Shown here in pieces: positions 1 through 7,373 of a stretch of DNA of 27,616 bases. The stretch covers positions 1 to 27,616 of IMG/VR virus record IMGVR_UViG_3300030116_003044; one strand, given 5' to 3'. This stretch comes from a virus. A program made the position numbers and the translations under genes. Under the pieces are notes generated by a model. That model was not told where the DNA came from. It made no database searches and was given only the letters and a program-made list of their open reading frames with translations. Each line of letters opens with the position of its first letter. Within the stretch, counting starts at the first letter, position 1.

Positions 1-355
1 GTATTGGTCTTAGTTGAAAGTTGTTGCCAATGATTGAATAAGCTTTTGGTTTACCTGTAGTGCTGCCACCTCTAACCCTATCCATTTGCTCAGGCGTCAT
101 ATACTCTAACGCTGTTTTAGGATCGGTATTTAGCTGAATATTTCTCATCGCTACGAAGTTATCTGGAAGAGAATAATATTCAGTATCTGCAATCGTACTT
201 GCAGTTACTCTAGTTTCCATACGTCTTATTTTAAAATCTCTTCTGTGTCTTGCTTCTGCAAGTTGTATAAACTCGGGTATTCTATCGTCTAAGTCAGACC
301 TATCTAGCCAATTTGCTATTGCTGTTTTTAATTCTGAATAATTTGTAAGTGCCAT
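1..355 (-). CDS. Head-tail adaptor protein, partial (3' end off window)
   Basis: I translated this from the complement of the ATG at 355; it stays open to the window edge, giving about 118 residues. It begins MALTNYSELKTAIANWLDRS and continues with FIQLAEARHRRDFKIRRME. This is the N-terminal signature of the SU10-type phage adaptor family, which joins the portal to the tail in short-tailed virions. An AGGAAA lies 5-10 bases before the ATG. The gene is the last one visible in the leftward morphogenesis operon, downstream of capsid, as expected for an adaptor. The family call rests on recognised sequence pattern; the missing C-terminus cannot be judged. Confidence 0.75.
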   Translation of the reverse strand, partial: MALTNYSELKTAIANWLDRSDLDDRIPEFIQLAEARHRRDFKIRRMETRVTASTIADTEYYSLPDNFVAMRNIQLNTDPKTALEYMTPEQMDRVRGGSTTGKPKAYSIIGNNFQLRPI

Positions 356-364
356 TTTTATTTC

Positions 365-592
365 CTAAAATCTTTTTTTAAATGAAATGCCTTTGTAGTC
401 TCTATCAATATCAATATCTATAAAAGAATCTTCATCTATTGGTTTTCTATGTTTTAATCTAATATTTTTAACAATATTTCCGAATGTTTTTGCTTCATCT
501 CTTCTAAAAGGTTGAAAATCACTATATGTTGTACTGCCAAAATCATTACCTTTTGTCCTATAATTTTTTTCTTCTTTAAATTCAAAAGGCAT
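365..592 (-). CDS. Small hypothetical protein (75 aa)
   Basis: The 75-residue product is charged (many Lys, Arg, Asp) with no membrane segment and an IDIDIDRDYKG motif near the C-terminus. It is preceded by AGGAG six bases before the ATG, and its ATG overlaps the upstream stop codon as TAATG, so the two genes are translationally coupled. It lies between capsid-decoration-like genes and the adaptor, so a small virion-assembly role is possible. I do not recognise the family. Confidence 0.75.
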   Translation of the reverse strand: MPFEFKEEKNYRTKGNDFGSTTYSDFQPFRRDEAKTFGNIVKNIRLKHRKPIDEDSFIDIDIDRDYKGISFKKRF

Positions 593-891
593 TATATTCT
601 CCTGTTGGTCGTCTTCAAATACCTATACTCAGGGCTGTTGATTAACTTCCTAACGCCCTCTTTGTGGTTTGGGTTAAACATATCAACCCCATACTTATTC
701 TTCCATTCGTAATACACAGTCATAGGAATCCTTGCAGATAACCTAAAATCATCTTTTATGTGATGATCTTCCTGTTGTAGTTTCTTGTTAGAATCAATAA
801 GGGGTTGAATATCTTCGATATGCTCGATAGCCATTTCTTTCGTTGGTTCGTGCCAATGAAAGATTTGATTGTCTGCGAGTTTTCTGCTCAT
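592..891 (-). CDS. Conserved hypothetical in head-gene cluster (99 aa)
   Basis: The 99-residue product has an N-terminal segment with several His and Glu (IFHWHEPTKEMAIEHIEDIQ) and a basic C-terminus. Its ATG overlaps the stop of the upstream gene (ATGA), which indicates coupling. Its own Shine-Dalgarno is weak. Similar short proteins lie beside DUF5309-type capsid genes in other environmental phages as far as I recall. Function is unknown; the position suggests a head-completion or assembly role (inference). Confidence 0.75.
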   Translation of the reverse strand: MSRKLADNQIFHWHEPTKEMAIEHIEDIQPLIDSNKKLQQEDHHIKDDFRLSARIPMTVYYEWKNKYGVDMFNPNHKEGVRKLINSPEYRYLKTTNRRI

Positions 892-1175
892 TCACTTAGC
901 TCGTCTATGTAAAGATTTGCTGTAGAACTAGCTACAATAGCAGCAATTTTCATACCACCATCAATCTTAAATATTTCAGGATCATATGCACCTAATATAG
1001 TTGAGCTCGTTGTTGCTGTTGGGTTTGAGCCAAAAGCTACAAAAACACCATCGGTGTCAGCTACAAGCCTTACATATTCTGTACTTGCGTTAGTTGCTGC
1101 TGTTTGTGCAGAACTATCACTAACAGTCCTTTTAATTGTGTTGGTAACTCGCAGTCCGTAATTTACTGATGCCAT
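888..1175 (-). CDS. Probable virion structural protein (95 aa, beta-rich)
   Basis: The 95-residue protein is rich in Ala, Thr, Ser and Val, with alternating hydrophobic residues typical of a small beta-sandwich (EYVRLVADTDGVFVAFGS; MKIAAIVASSTANLYIDEL). It has no signal peptide or transmembrane segment. An AGGAGA seven bases before the ATG fixes the start. It sits two genes after the major capsid protein, where decoration or head-stabilising proteins are common. The structural role is inferred from composition and position. Confidence 0.7.
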   Translation of the reverse strand: MASVNYGLRVTNTIKRTVSDSSAQTAATNASTEYVRLVADTDGVFVAFGSNPTATTSSTILGAYDPEIFKIDGGMKIAAIVASSTANLYIDELSE

Positions 1176-1177
1176 GT

Positions 1178-1525
1178 TTATCTCCTAATTATAAATGTTA
1201 CATCTAGTGCTTTAGCACCTGTAGAGTTTCCATCAGTAATAATTTCGATGGTGCCATCTTCTTCAACTCGGTTAAGTGCTGATGGTACAGATGAATCCGT
1301 AGTCCCTGCTGCTGAACCTGAGTGTGCAACTGTTATACCAGCATTTGTTACGGCAGTACCACCAATCTCAAAAGTAATTGCAGCATTACCACCACTTATA
1401 GCACCTTGAAGCACAGTCATAATTTTAACTATTGTGCCGCCATCAGGAACTGCTACAAATGTTGAACCTGCTGTTGATATATCAGCAACTCTACCGCTTA
1501 AAAAATATTCGTTTAAGCTTCTCAT
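1178..1525 (-). CDS. Probable head decoration/structural protein (115 aa)
   Basis: The 115-residue protein is Gly, Ala, Thr and Ile rich. Short beta strands alternate with turns (TFVAVPDGGTIVKIMTVLQG; AAITFEIGGTAVTNAGITVA) and the chain ends in ALDVTFIIRR. The start has a clear CGGAGA Shine-Dalgarno. It is the first gene after the major capsid gene, the usual place for a decoration protein or head fibre. It resembles the next gene in style, so both may be capsid-surface proteins. No specific family is claimed. Confidence 0.7.
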   Translation of the reverse strand: MRSLNEYFLSGRVADISTAGSTFVAVPDGGTIVKIMTVLQGAISGGNAAITFEIGGTAVTNAGITVAHSGSAAGTTDSSVPSALNRVEEDGTIEIITDGNSTGAKALDVTFIIRR

Positions 1526-1601
1526 TAAATTTCTCCGTGTTAATAACCCTTGTTGCGAAGAGATACCTTCTTCAAGGTCATTATTAATTTGGTATCAAGG
1601 T

Positions 1602-1634
1602 GGGGGAGAAAAACAAGGAGCGTTAAACTCCCCC
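1602..1634 (-). terminator. Hairpin downstream of major capsid gene
   Basis: A perfect 7-bp inverted repeat (GGGGGAG at 1602-1608, CTCCCCC at 1628-1634) encloses a 19-base loop just after the capsid stop codon. A second pair, GATACC (1562-1567) and GGTATC (1591-1596), lies beside it. There is no T-run on the minus strand, so it is not a classic intrinsic terminator. It may be an attenuator or a mRNA 3'-stabilising hairpin that keeps capsid expression high. Confidence 0.4.
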
Positions 1635-1640
1635 GAAATG

Positions 1641-2582
1641 TTATGAAGTTGTTAAGTCTGCAATAGTTGCTGAACTTGCTTCATTTTTAGCTACAAGCGT
1701 CCATTCTGCGACCAATAGTCGTTTCATAGCATCACCTGTTTTTGCTAGTTCTTGAGTTTCGAAAGGTCTTAAGAAAGCAGTATCGAACATTTCTGTTTCG
1801 ACTAACAATGCACTTCTTCCTGAAGAACGAAGTACCCTGTCAGCTACTACTCTTATTTCACCAAAGTCTGAAACATAAACATCAATAGTAGCTACTAAGC
1901 TTCTATCTTCTGCCATGTCCATTCTTGTAGAGTTTCCAGTAAAACCTGAAACTTTTTGTTTGTTAAAAGAGCCAACCAATAATAGGTCAGGTTCTCCACC
2001 ATTGTCAAAACAAGATTTTAGTTCTGTTTTGAGTATAGTTTCAGTCAAGGCTCTTTGGGTGCCGTCTGTAACAGTACCACTAGAGTTTCCTCCACCTGAT
2101 CCATATGAGTTGTTAGTTGTAGTCCAAGATTCAAAACCTCTTGACTTACGAGCAGCTCCACCATTACCTGAACCAGCAGTAGCTGCTGTTTTACCAGTAA
2201 GGTCTAGCTCCATATCTCTTTTTAGTTCTTTACCAGCTTTAGCTATTTGATAAGCTAATTCTGAGTTTACACCTGCATGAATTACAGCTTCTTGTGTACC
2301 TGAAACCATTACTGGTTTGTAAGATATCTGAGTGTAGTTTAACACTCTTGTTGTAGCTGAAAGCGCAGCCGATGGTGAATCATCACCCTCGATTTGTGCG
2401 TTTGAGGCTGGTGATGCTAAAGAGTCAGTTTGCCACTCATGTTTAGTGAATGTAGCAGTACCGACACCGATTGATGACATAAACGGAGTGTCAGTTGGAG
2501 TAATATTGTAAATAATATTCTGCAAATCTTCTCTGTTGCCCACAGCATCATAAGTCTCAAATGTGTTACTTAATTGTGCCAT
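1641..2582 (-). CDS. Major capsid protein (DUF5309-like)
   Basis: The 313-residue product has the N-terminal pattern AQLSNTFETYDAVGNREDL followed by IIYNITPTDTPFMSSIG. This is typical of the DUF5309/SU10-type HK97-fold major capsid family, and the length is right. A Gly/Ser/Asn-rich stretch at about 143-172 could be a surface loop. The central part (KAGKELKRDMELDLTG) fits a spine-helix region. It follows the scaffold gene by 30 bases, in the usual scaffold-capsid order, and is followed by a hairpin and two probable structural genes. The AGG-type ribosome site is weak. Family assignment is from recognised pattern. Confidence 0.85.
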   Translation of the reverse strand: MAQLSNTFETYDAVGNREDLQNIIYNITPTDTPFMSSIGVGTATFTKHEWQTDSLASPASNAQIEGDDSPSAALSATTRVLNYTQISYKPVMVSGTQEAVIHAGVNSELAYQIAKAGKELKRDMELDLTGKTAATAGSGNGGAARKSRGFESWTTTNNSYGSGGGNSSGTVTDGTQRALTETILKTELKSCFDNGGEPDLLLVGSFNKQKVSGFTGNSTRMDMAEDRSLVATIDVYVSDFGEIRVVADRVLRSSGRSALLVETEMFDTAFLRPFETQELAKTGDAMKRLLVAEWTLVAKNEASSATIADLTTS

Positions 2583-2612
2583 TTTTGATTACCTATATTA
2601 AAAAGTTAGTAT

Positions 2613-3662
2613 TTAAGACATCAAACCCTCAATCAACTTAGCAGCATCTGCTGCCTTGCCTGATCGTTTGAGTCTCGCTCTTTGTTGCTTTACTTTCTCG
2701 GAATCAATCTCAGCTTTTGTTGTTGGTGTACCAGGTGCCGTTACTTTAGGAACAACTTTAGATTTCTTTTTAGAAATTTTAGCTGCTAAAAGACTTTCGT
2801 ACATGCGAGCGTAATTAAGAATCTCTACTGCCCTAGCGTCAATCATAGCGTTTACTTCTTGGTCGGTAAAACCCTTAGACAAAGCGTAAGATTTTATGTC
2901 TTGTTTAAGCTTTGGTCCTTTGGTTGGGTCGTTCCATTCAGGTAGTTTTTTTGCCATTATCTCTTGCTGTTTAGCGAGTTCTTGTGTCCATCTCTCTTGT
3001 GCTTCTGCTTGTTGTTTTTGAAGTTCAGAGTTCCTTTCGACTTCCAACATTCTTTTATTTTCCTGAAGTTCTCGATACTGGTCCCTTTGCAACATATACT
3101 CGTTGATGTCTTCTGACTTGAGCTTTGTCCAATCTGTATTTTTAAACTGATCAAGTTGTTTATCAGATTCAGAACTAAGTTGTTCAAGTTGAGAAATGTA
3201 TCGCTGTCTTTCTTGTTGAGTGGCTGCTAATTCATCATCAGCTTTCTTCCTTTGCTCTGCCAATACTTGACTCTTTCTTGTGTAATCAGCCGTTCTGCTA
3301 TACCCCGCCAACAGCTCATCTTGGGTAACCTGAACATCTACACCATCAACTTTGACAGTATATGTTTGAGGTTCTAAGACTTGCTCTTCTTGAGTATCTC
3401 CGACAATATCATCAGCAGTTAATCCATCAGGATTATCCGCTTCTTGTTCAACTGATTCGACAGCCTCTGCTGCCTGTGCAGGAGTAGTTTCTTCTACTTC
3501 TGTTTGCTCTTCTTGCTCTTCAGGTTGCTCCGAAGCTGGAGCCTGAAGTGATGCAAGTAAAGCCTCCTGCGCCGATCTAACATCGCTCACAGGAATCCCT
3601 TTATTAGCACTTTCTTTTACAGGAATATTGTCCTGAGGTGTTGCTTTTGTAACCTTAGCCAT
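2613..3662 (-). CDS. Scaffolding protein
   Basis: The start is placed at the ATG at 3662 (MAKVTKATPQ), four bases after a strong AGGAGGAG; a six-residue upstream extension is open but lacks such a site. The 349-residue product has an acidic Glu/Gln-rich N-terminal third, then a small domain (YTVKVDGVDVQVTQDELLAG, residues about 112-131) ending in YSRTADYTRKSQ. A long Gln/Glu/Arg coiled coil (about 140-230) follows, then a basic C-terminus (SKKKSKVV). This architecture and the place just upstream of capsid fit a scaffold that is removed during maturation. No protease motif was seen. Confidence 0.75.
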   Translation of the reverse strand: MAKVTKATPQDNIPVKESANKGIPVSDVRSAQEALLASLQAPASEQPEEQEEQTEVEETTPAQAAEAVESVEQEADNPDGLTADDIVGDTQEEQVLEPQTYTVKVDGVDVQVTQDELLAGYSRTADYTRKSQVLAEQRKKADDELAATQQERQRYISQLEQLSSESDKQLDQFKNTDWTKLKSEDINEYMLQRDQYRELQENKRMLEVERNSELQKQQAEAQERWTQELAKQQEIMAKKLPEWNDPTKGPKLKQDIKSYALSKGFTDQEVNAMIDARAVEILNYARMYESLLAAKISKKKSKVVPKVTAPGTPTTKAEIDSEKVKQQRARLKRSGKAADAAKLIEGLMS

Positions 3663-3906
3663 TTTTCTCCTCCTTAGCAATTATTGCTCCGTTTTCTACT
3701 AATTTTACCAAATCAGTTTTAACTTCTAATATTGCCCTTTGTTTATGATATAAACTTTCTCTAGTATCTTTGTCTGTAATCTCTGTAGATATCCATTGTT
3801 GGTATCCATTGTTGAGAATACTGTTGAAAGCCTGCACCATTACAGGATTTTCAAGCAATTCTTTTGCATCTCTTGCTTGTTTGACTTGTTCTTCTTTAGT
3901 TGCCAT
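3655..3906 (-). CDS. Small conserved head-cluster protein (83 aa)
   Basis: The 83-residue, mostly helical charged protein contains AKELLENPVMVQAFNSILNN and a QQWISTEITDKDTRESLY segment. It overlaps the scaffold start by 8 bases and is preceded by AGGAGAACAAAATG, so it belongs to the same translational chain. Short helical proteins with a similar ENPV/AFNSI region precede scaffold genes in related phages as I recall, but I know no assigned function. A role in prohead assembly is inferred only from position. Confidence 0.75.
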   Translation of the reverse strand: MATKEEQVKQARDAKELLENPVMVQAFNSILNNGYQQWISTEITDKDTRESLYHKQRAILEVKTDLVKLVENGAIIAKEEKNG

Positions 3907-4087
3907 TTTGTTCTCCTATCTGTTTGATTCTATCCACCAGACTGGTGGGTATAGTTCTTCTCCCAGCGAGATATCCTTTTATATGATTGACAGGTATGCC
4001 AGTCTTGAGGAATAGCTCATTGATTGAAACTCGGTGTTTCAACATTAAGTGTTGTAATTCTGTATGTGTAATTTTATCCTTTTGCAA
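3896..4087 (-). CDS. Small helix-turn-helix protein (63 aa, TTG start)
   Basis: The frame opens with TTG at 4087; no upstream ATG is available without leaving the frame. The 63 residues contain a Cro/C1-like helix-turn-helix: HRVSINELFLKTGIPVNHIK (about 18-37) followed by GYLAGRRTIPTSLVDRI. It overlaps both neighbours, by 14 bases upstream and 11 downstream. A DNA-binding protein inside a head operon is unusual. It could regulate late genes or be a DNA-packaging accessory. The HTH fold is a fairly confident pattern call; the role is unknown. Confidence 0.65.
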   Translation of the reverse strand: MQKDKITHTELQHLMLKHRVSINELFLKTGIPVNHIKGYLAGRRTIPTSLVDRIKQIGEQNGN

Positions 4088-4328
4088 AAGTTCTCACATT
4101 CGTAGGTTTAGGTCCTTTGTTTCCTGCCGCTCTTTTTCTTCTAACAGCAGACGCTCTTTGCGATTTGGTCATTGAAGCTGCCTTAGAGGCTGGAACACAC
4201 TTAGGATATTTTCTGCCACTACCTTTCGAGCGACCACATTTTTGAAACTTGCCATCTTTTTTAGGTGCTCCAATATCAACCCAATTTTCTTTGAACCATT
4301 TGGTAAGTCCACCAGATGATCTAGCCAC
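4074..4328 (-). CDS. Basic Cys-containing protein of a common phage family (84 aa, GTG start)
   Basis: The product starts with GTG at 4328, preceded by GGAGG eight bases upstream (4337-4341). It contains GGLTKWFKENWVDIGAPKK, then KCGRSKGSGRKYPKCVP and a Lys/Arg-rich tail (SAVRRKRAAGNKGPKPTNV). I recognise this GGL-KWF-WVDIGAPK pattern as a recurrent small protein in environmental phages, with no established function. The strong positive charge suggests nucleic-acid contact. It overlaps the upstream 55-aa gene by 8 bases. Confidence 0.75.
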   Translation of the reverse strand: MARSSGGLTKWFKENWVDIGAPKKDGKFQKCGRSKGSGRKYPKCVPASKAASMTKSQRASAVRRKRAAGNKGPKPTNVRTFAKG

Positions 4329-4488
4329 TTCTGTAACCTCCGCCTCTTTTTTTGTATGTCCTTACAAGCCACGCATTAGCGTAAGCTGACGGATAAACTT
4401 TAAATTTTCTCTTTGCTTCAGCCTTTACTCTCGCATACAGAGCAGGGTTTGTTGGGACATTACGTCCTTTTTTAGTCTTTTTTGCCAT
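4321..4488 (-). CDS. Small basic phage protein (55 aa)
   Basis: I found this gene by reading the complement from the ATG at 4488 to the TAG at 4321-4323. The 55 residues begin MAKKTKKGRNVPTNPALYAR, continue VKAEAKRKFKVYPSAYANAW and end GGGYRSG. The KVYPSAYANAWLV core is a pattern I know from many marine phages and some giant viruses, without a known function. Its ATG overlaps the upstream stop (TAATG) and its end overlaps the next GTG start. That places it inside a coupled chain of micro-genes between portal and scaffold. Confidence 0.75.
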   Translation of the reverse strand: MAKKTKKGRNVPTNPALYARVKAEAKRKFKVYPSAYANAWLVRTYKKRGGGYRSG

Positions 4489-4634
4489 TACTTACCTACT
4501 TTTTTCATCGCAAGCTTGTGTGCTTGTGTAAAAGTTTTACCTTTTTCCATTTCTTTTCTCATAAAATTCATATGTTTTGTAGTGTGGTGTTTCTTATGTC
4601 TTTTAAGAGTTTCTTCCTGTCTTTTTGTTAGCAC
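4488..4634 (-). CDS. Micro-protein (48 aa, GTG start)
   Basis: The frame runs from GTG at 4634 to TAA at 4488-4490. The product begins with LTKRQEETLKRHKKHH after the initiator and ends FTQAHKLAMKKVGK. The KRHKKHHTTKHMNFMRKEM and GKTFTQAHK patterns recur in small phage proteins of structural clusters. A GGAAAGG lies just before the GTG, itself inside the preceding 19-codon gene. The His/Lys-rich helical make-up suggests nucleic-acid or virion binding; function is unknown. Confidence 0.65.
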   Translation of the reverse strand: MLTKRQEETLKRHKKHHTTKHMNFMRKEMEKGKTFTQAHKLAMKKVGK

Positions 4635-4687
4635 TTACCTTTCCTTTTTTTTCCTTTTCTTTTTACGGGTGGATAATATTTAGCCAT
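4628..4687 (-). CDS. 19-codon micro-gene
   Basis: The ATG at 4687 is preceded by a perfect AAAGGAG (4694-4700) with a six-base spacer, the best ribosome site in this cluster. The product is 19 residues (MAKYYPPVKRKGKKRKGKC), strongly basic and ending in Cys. Its stop overlaps the next GTG start by 7 bases, so it could be a real micro-protein, a translational lead for the 48-aa gene, or both. Its YYPP motif recurs at the C-terminus of the preceding protein (AYYPPRKRR), which argues for biological meaning. Confidence 0.55.
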   Translation of the reverse strand: MAKYYPPVKRKGKKRKGKC

Positions 4688-4707
4688 TTTTTTCTCCTTT
4701 AAGTATT

Positions 4708-4869
4708 TTATGCGTAAGGACGCCTCTTTCTAGGTGGGTAGTAAGCCATTGCTATTGCCACCGCCTGTTTCTGTGGTTTGCCCTCACGCTTGAGTATTCT
4801 TATTTTCTTAGAAATTAACCTGCGTCTTTCAGCATTGCTAAAACCATTTGTGTTCGATCCGTACGCCAT
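4708..4869 (-). CDS. Small basic phage protein (53 aa)
   Basis: The product reads MAYGSNTNGFSNAERRRLIS, then KKIRILKREGKPQKQAVAIA, then MAYYPPRKRRPYA. The I-LK-EGKPQKQAVAIA core is a recurrent small phage protein pattern of unknown function, often found among structural genes. The ATG overlaps the portal stop (TAATG), so it is translated by coupling to the portal. It ends about 20 bases before the 19-codon gene. Confidence 0.7.
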   Translation of the reverse strand: MAYGSNTNGFSNAERRRLISKKIRILKREGKPQKQAVAIAMAYYPPRKRRPYA

Positions 4870-6923
4870 TAGGTTTTACCTATAGCAACAGGTCTACCCT
4901 GTATGGTTTCGAGTGCCAATTCAGCCTGGTTAAGTTCAAGCTGAGACTCTTTAAGTTCTAAGTCTTTTTGTTTCAACGCAAGATTAACAGCCGCTTCTCT
5001 AGCTTTGAGTTTGAGTTCTTGTACTTTAATTTGCGTATCTACTTCCATCTCTTGTGCAGTTAGTTGTAGTTTTTGTAATTCGAGCTGTGCTTTTTGTGTA
5101 GCAATCTTCTCATCAACGGTTGGTGGTGGTGGTTGCTTAGGCGGCATCATCTGTGGATTAGATATAAATTGGTCAGGATTCTTATAACCTGACTGTGTAA
5201 TAAATTCACTAATAGCGTTATAAACATTATTAGGAGTTACTAATGTACCCATACCACCCTTATCTACTAAGGTTTGCACGATGTTCATAATACCGTTCAT
5301 TGTTTGCATTTTGCTTTGTTGCGATCCACTTCCAACGCCTACATTAACAGTACAGTTGAGTTTCTCTTTCCAGCGAGAAACGTCTATTGGTATAAACTTG
5401 CCGTTCAAATAAGCAATCTTTTCTCTGTCTTCATACCTTTGTACGAGCTGATAAATACATGTAAACACATCTTTGATACCTGTTTCAGCAAATATACGAG
5501 CAATCAGCTCAATTCTTTGCATTGATGACTCAGTTGCTGCTGATATAGCTCCTGATGTTACATGAGAAGTTAGAACCTCAGGGTTGAGCCCTTGCGTCAT
5601 TTTAGATACGCCTGAACGCTCTTCTCTAATTTGGTCTAAGTATTTGACCATGTTGAAAGCGTCGCCTGATATCTGCGGTGTTGGTAAAGCCTGAACAGCG
5701 CCTGGTGCTCTCATTCTAACAATACCACCTGGTCTTGATGTCAAAAGATCGTCTAACTCTACTTGTCCTGCTAATACTGCATACCTTGCATTATTAGTTA
5801 AATACATATTGTCGAGTATGTTTCTGACAATCGTAGATTTGATAAGCTGTATGTCTTTGACTGTATCAGCAACCGACATTCCGTAGAACTTATGAGGGAT
5901 TGGCAGAGGACATATCGCTGAAAATGGCAAGTAATCTATCTCAACATTTTCTAAAATAGTGCTACCACCCTTAGTAATTTTGCGTAATTCTGCGACTCCA
6001 TCGCCGTCATAATCAATACGCATGTAGCATTCATCAAGCCAAATCTGTCTACTTGCTCCTTGTCCATCGTCAGGTGGAATAGAGTCATCATCAAAGCTAA
6101 ATCTTGCTAGACGCTCCTCGTTGTATTCTGCTTGTGATTGTGAATAAGTTGTTAAATTCTCTACTATATCTCGTGGATAACCCTCTAAAATCAAATCAGA
6201 TACTGTTTTTTTGACTCTGTGGCATACAAACTGTGCTGAATGTATATCAACTGCTCTTCTTGAAATCAAAAATTCTTCAGGAGGTACTGAAGCTACACGA
6301 ACTTGACCGTCTCTTTTGGTTCTTCTTACTCTAACATCATGAGTAATTATCTCAGGGGAGACCATTTGACCGTTTGCATCAACAACCTCTTCTGCGATTT
6401 TCTTTTCTGAGTGCTCTAGGACTTCCATTTCATCATTTGCTAATATAGATTGATATTCAATCTCAGTCAGATTGGAGTAGTTTTCAGTTAGAACTTCAAC
6501 TTTTTCTTCCCAATAATGTTTGATGATTCCTGTCTTGCTTATAAGTGCGTCCTTAAAAGCGTCGTAGAGGACCTTAAAGCCGTTATTTTGGCGATTAAAT
6601 ACATAGTTACAGTAGTCGGTAGCTTGTTGTGCCATTTCGACATCTTCTGGGCCCTCAGGATCAAACTCAGCAACATTGTTGTGAGTGGTAAAAATACGCA
6701 TAAGCGATGGCATGATGTACTCAACCGTATCTCTAACATCGGTTGTTACAATCTCTGACCTGCCATCAATCTCATTACCAAACTTCTCTCCAAGATAATA
6801 TTTCATAGAGTCCTCTCGTTGCTCCGAGAGTTCACTATTCATATGTCCTGTTGCGTTTTGTATTTCTGATTCTAACCGAGCAGCTAGTTCATTATTTGTT
6901 ATTTTTTTTGGTTTTTTTGCCAT
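4869..6923 (-). CDS. Portal protein (P22-like)
   Basis: At 684 residues it has the length of P22-type portals. The N-terminal region carries SMKYYLGEKFGNEIDGRSEI and DVRDTVEYIMPSLMRIFT (about 43-80), a hallmark of this family. The central region has the WLDECYMRIDYDGDGVAELR segment and LPIPHKFYGMSVADTVKDIQ. The last ~90 residues form a long charged coiled coil like the portal barrel. The dodecameric ring is the DNA entry and exit channel and docks the terminase. It follows TerL by two small genes. The ribosome site is weak, and the start lies inside the preceding small gene, so coupling is likely. Confidence 0.9.
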   Translation of the reverse strand: MAKKPKKITNNELAARLESEIQNATGHMNSELSEQREDSMKYYLGEKFGNEIDGRSEIVTTDVRDTVEYIMPSLMRIFTTHNNVAEFDPEGPEDVEMAQQATDYCNYVFNRQNNGFKVLYDAFKDALISKTGIIKHYWEEKVEVLTENYSNLTEIEYQSILANDEMEVLEHSEKKIAEEVVDANGQMVSPEIITHDVRVRRTKRDGQVRVASVPPEEFLISRRAVDIHSAQFVCHRVKKTVSDLILEGYPRDIVENLTTYSQSQAEYNEERLARFSFDDDSIPPDDGQGASRQIWLDECYMRIDYDGDGVAELRKITKGGSTILENVEIDYLPFSAICPLPIPHKFYGMSVADTVKDIQLIKSTIVRNILDNMYLTNNARYAVLAGQVELDDLLTSRPGGIVRMRAPGAVQALPTPQISGDAFNMVKYLDQIREERSGVSKMTQGLNPEVLTSHVTSGAISAATESSMQRIELIARIFAETGIKDVFTCIYQLVQRYEDREKIAYLNGKFIPIDVSRWKEKLNCTVNVGVGSGSQQSKMQTMNGIMNIVQTLVDKGGMGTLVTPNNVYNAISEFITQSGYKNPDQFISNPQMMPPKQPPPPTVDEKIATQKAQLELQKLQLTAQEMEVDTQIKVQELKLKAREAAVNLALKQKDLELKESQLELNQAELALETIQGRPVAIGKT

Positions 6924-7044
6924 GCGCTTCTTTTTCCAATTTATCTATTGTTTTTGCCATCTCAGCTAGTTTTATTTCGATTTCCTGTAGTTTGAACGCC
7001 ATTTGTGTAGGCGTTTGTGCTAATTGAGGTTTCTCGTCTGTCAT
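6892..7044 (-). CDS. Small coiled-coil protein overlapping portal start (50 aa)
   Basis: Translation from the ATG at 7044 to the TAA at 6892-6894 gives 50 residues with a central heptad-like helix (MAFKLQEIEIKLAEMAKTID) and a Lys/Asn tail. Its ATG overlaps the upstream stop (ATGA), and its last 32 bases overlap the portal start in a different frame. This double overlap suggests a translational relay between TerL-proximal genes and the portal. It could be an assembly cofactor. No family is recognised. Confidence 0.6.
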   Translation of the reverse strand: MTDEKPQLAQTPTQMAFKLQEIEIKLAEMAKTIDKLEKEAHGKKTKKNNK

Positions 7045-7364
7045 TTAACGGTGATACCGTACTTTTTGTGTCCCTCACGCATTTTTCTCATAAAATCTGC
7101 GTAAGCTTTAGTGGTATATCTTCCGCCTGCCCCTTGACCTTTAAATCTTGGGTTCAAGTCTTTTCTTGATGTTGCAGCGCTTCCACCAGTTTTCTTAAGC
7201 TTCTCACGAGATCCAGCGTATGTGCTTTCACTTCTAAGTTTGCTAAAAGCAGCAGGCGTAGCAAGTTCTTTTAAAAAGTTCCTGCCTTTGCTTGGTCTAG
7301 CTGTTTCTCTTTGCAATTTTTTAATTGCATCAGGGTTAAAACCCCTTTTTCTTCTCTCTATCAT
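7041..7364 (-). CDS. Basic hypothetical protein between TerL and portal (107 aa)
   Basis: The 107-residue product is very basic, with a Gly-rich middle (FKGQGAGGRYTTKAYADFMR) and an N-terminus starting MIERRKRGFNPDAIKKLQRE. There is no membrane segment. TAGGAGA lies six bases before the ATG, and the gene starts 9 bases after the TerL stop. The position is where head-packaging accessory proteins occur, and its charge suggests contact with DNA. Family unknown. Confidence 0.75.
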   Translation of the reverse strand: MIERRKRGFNPDAIKKLQRETARPSKGRNFLKELATPAAFSKLRSESTYAGSREKLKKTGGSAATSRKDLNPRFKGQGAGGRYTTKAYADFMRKMREGHKKYGITVK

Positions 7365-7373
7365 TGTAGTCTC

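Noticed and set aside
4169-4372. 67-codon minus-strand frame
   Set aside because: It overlaps two better-supported genes (4321-4488 and 4074-4328) in another frame and lacks a ribosome site.
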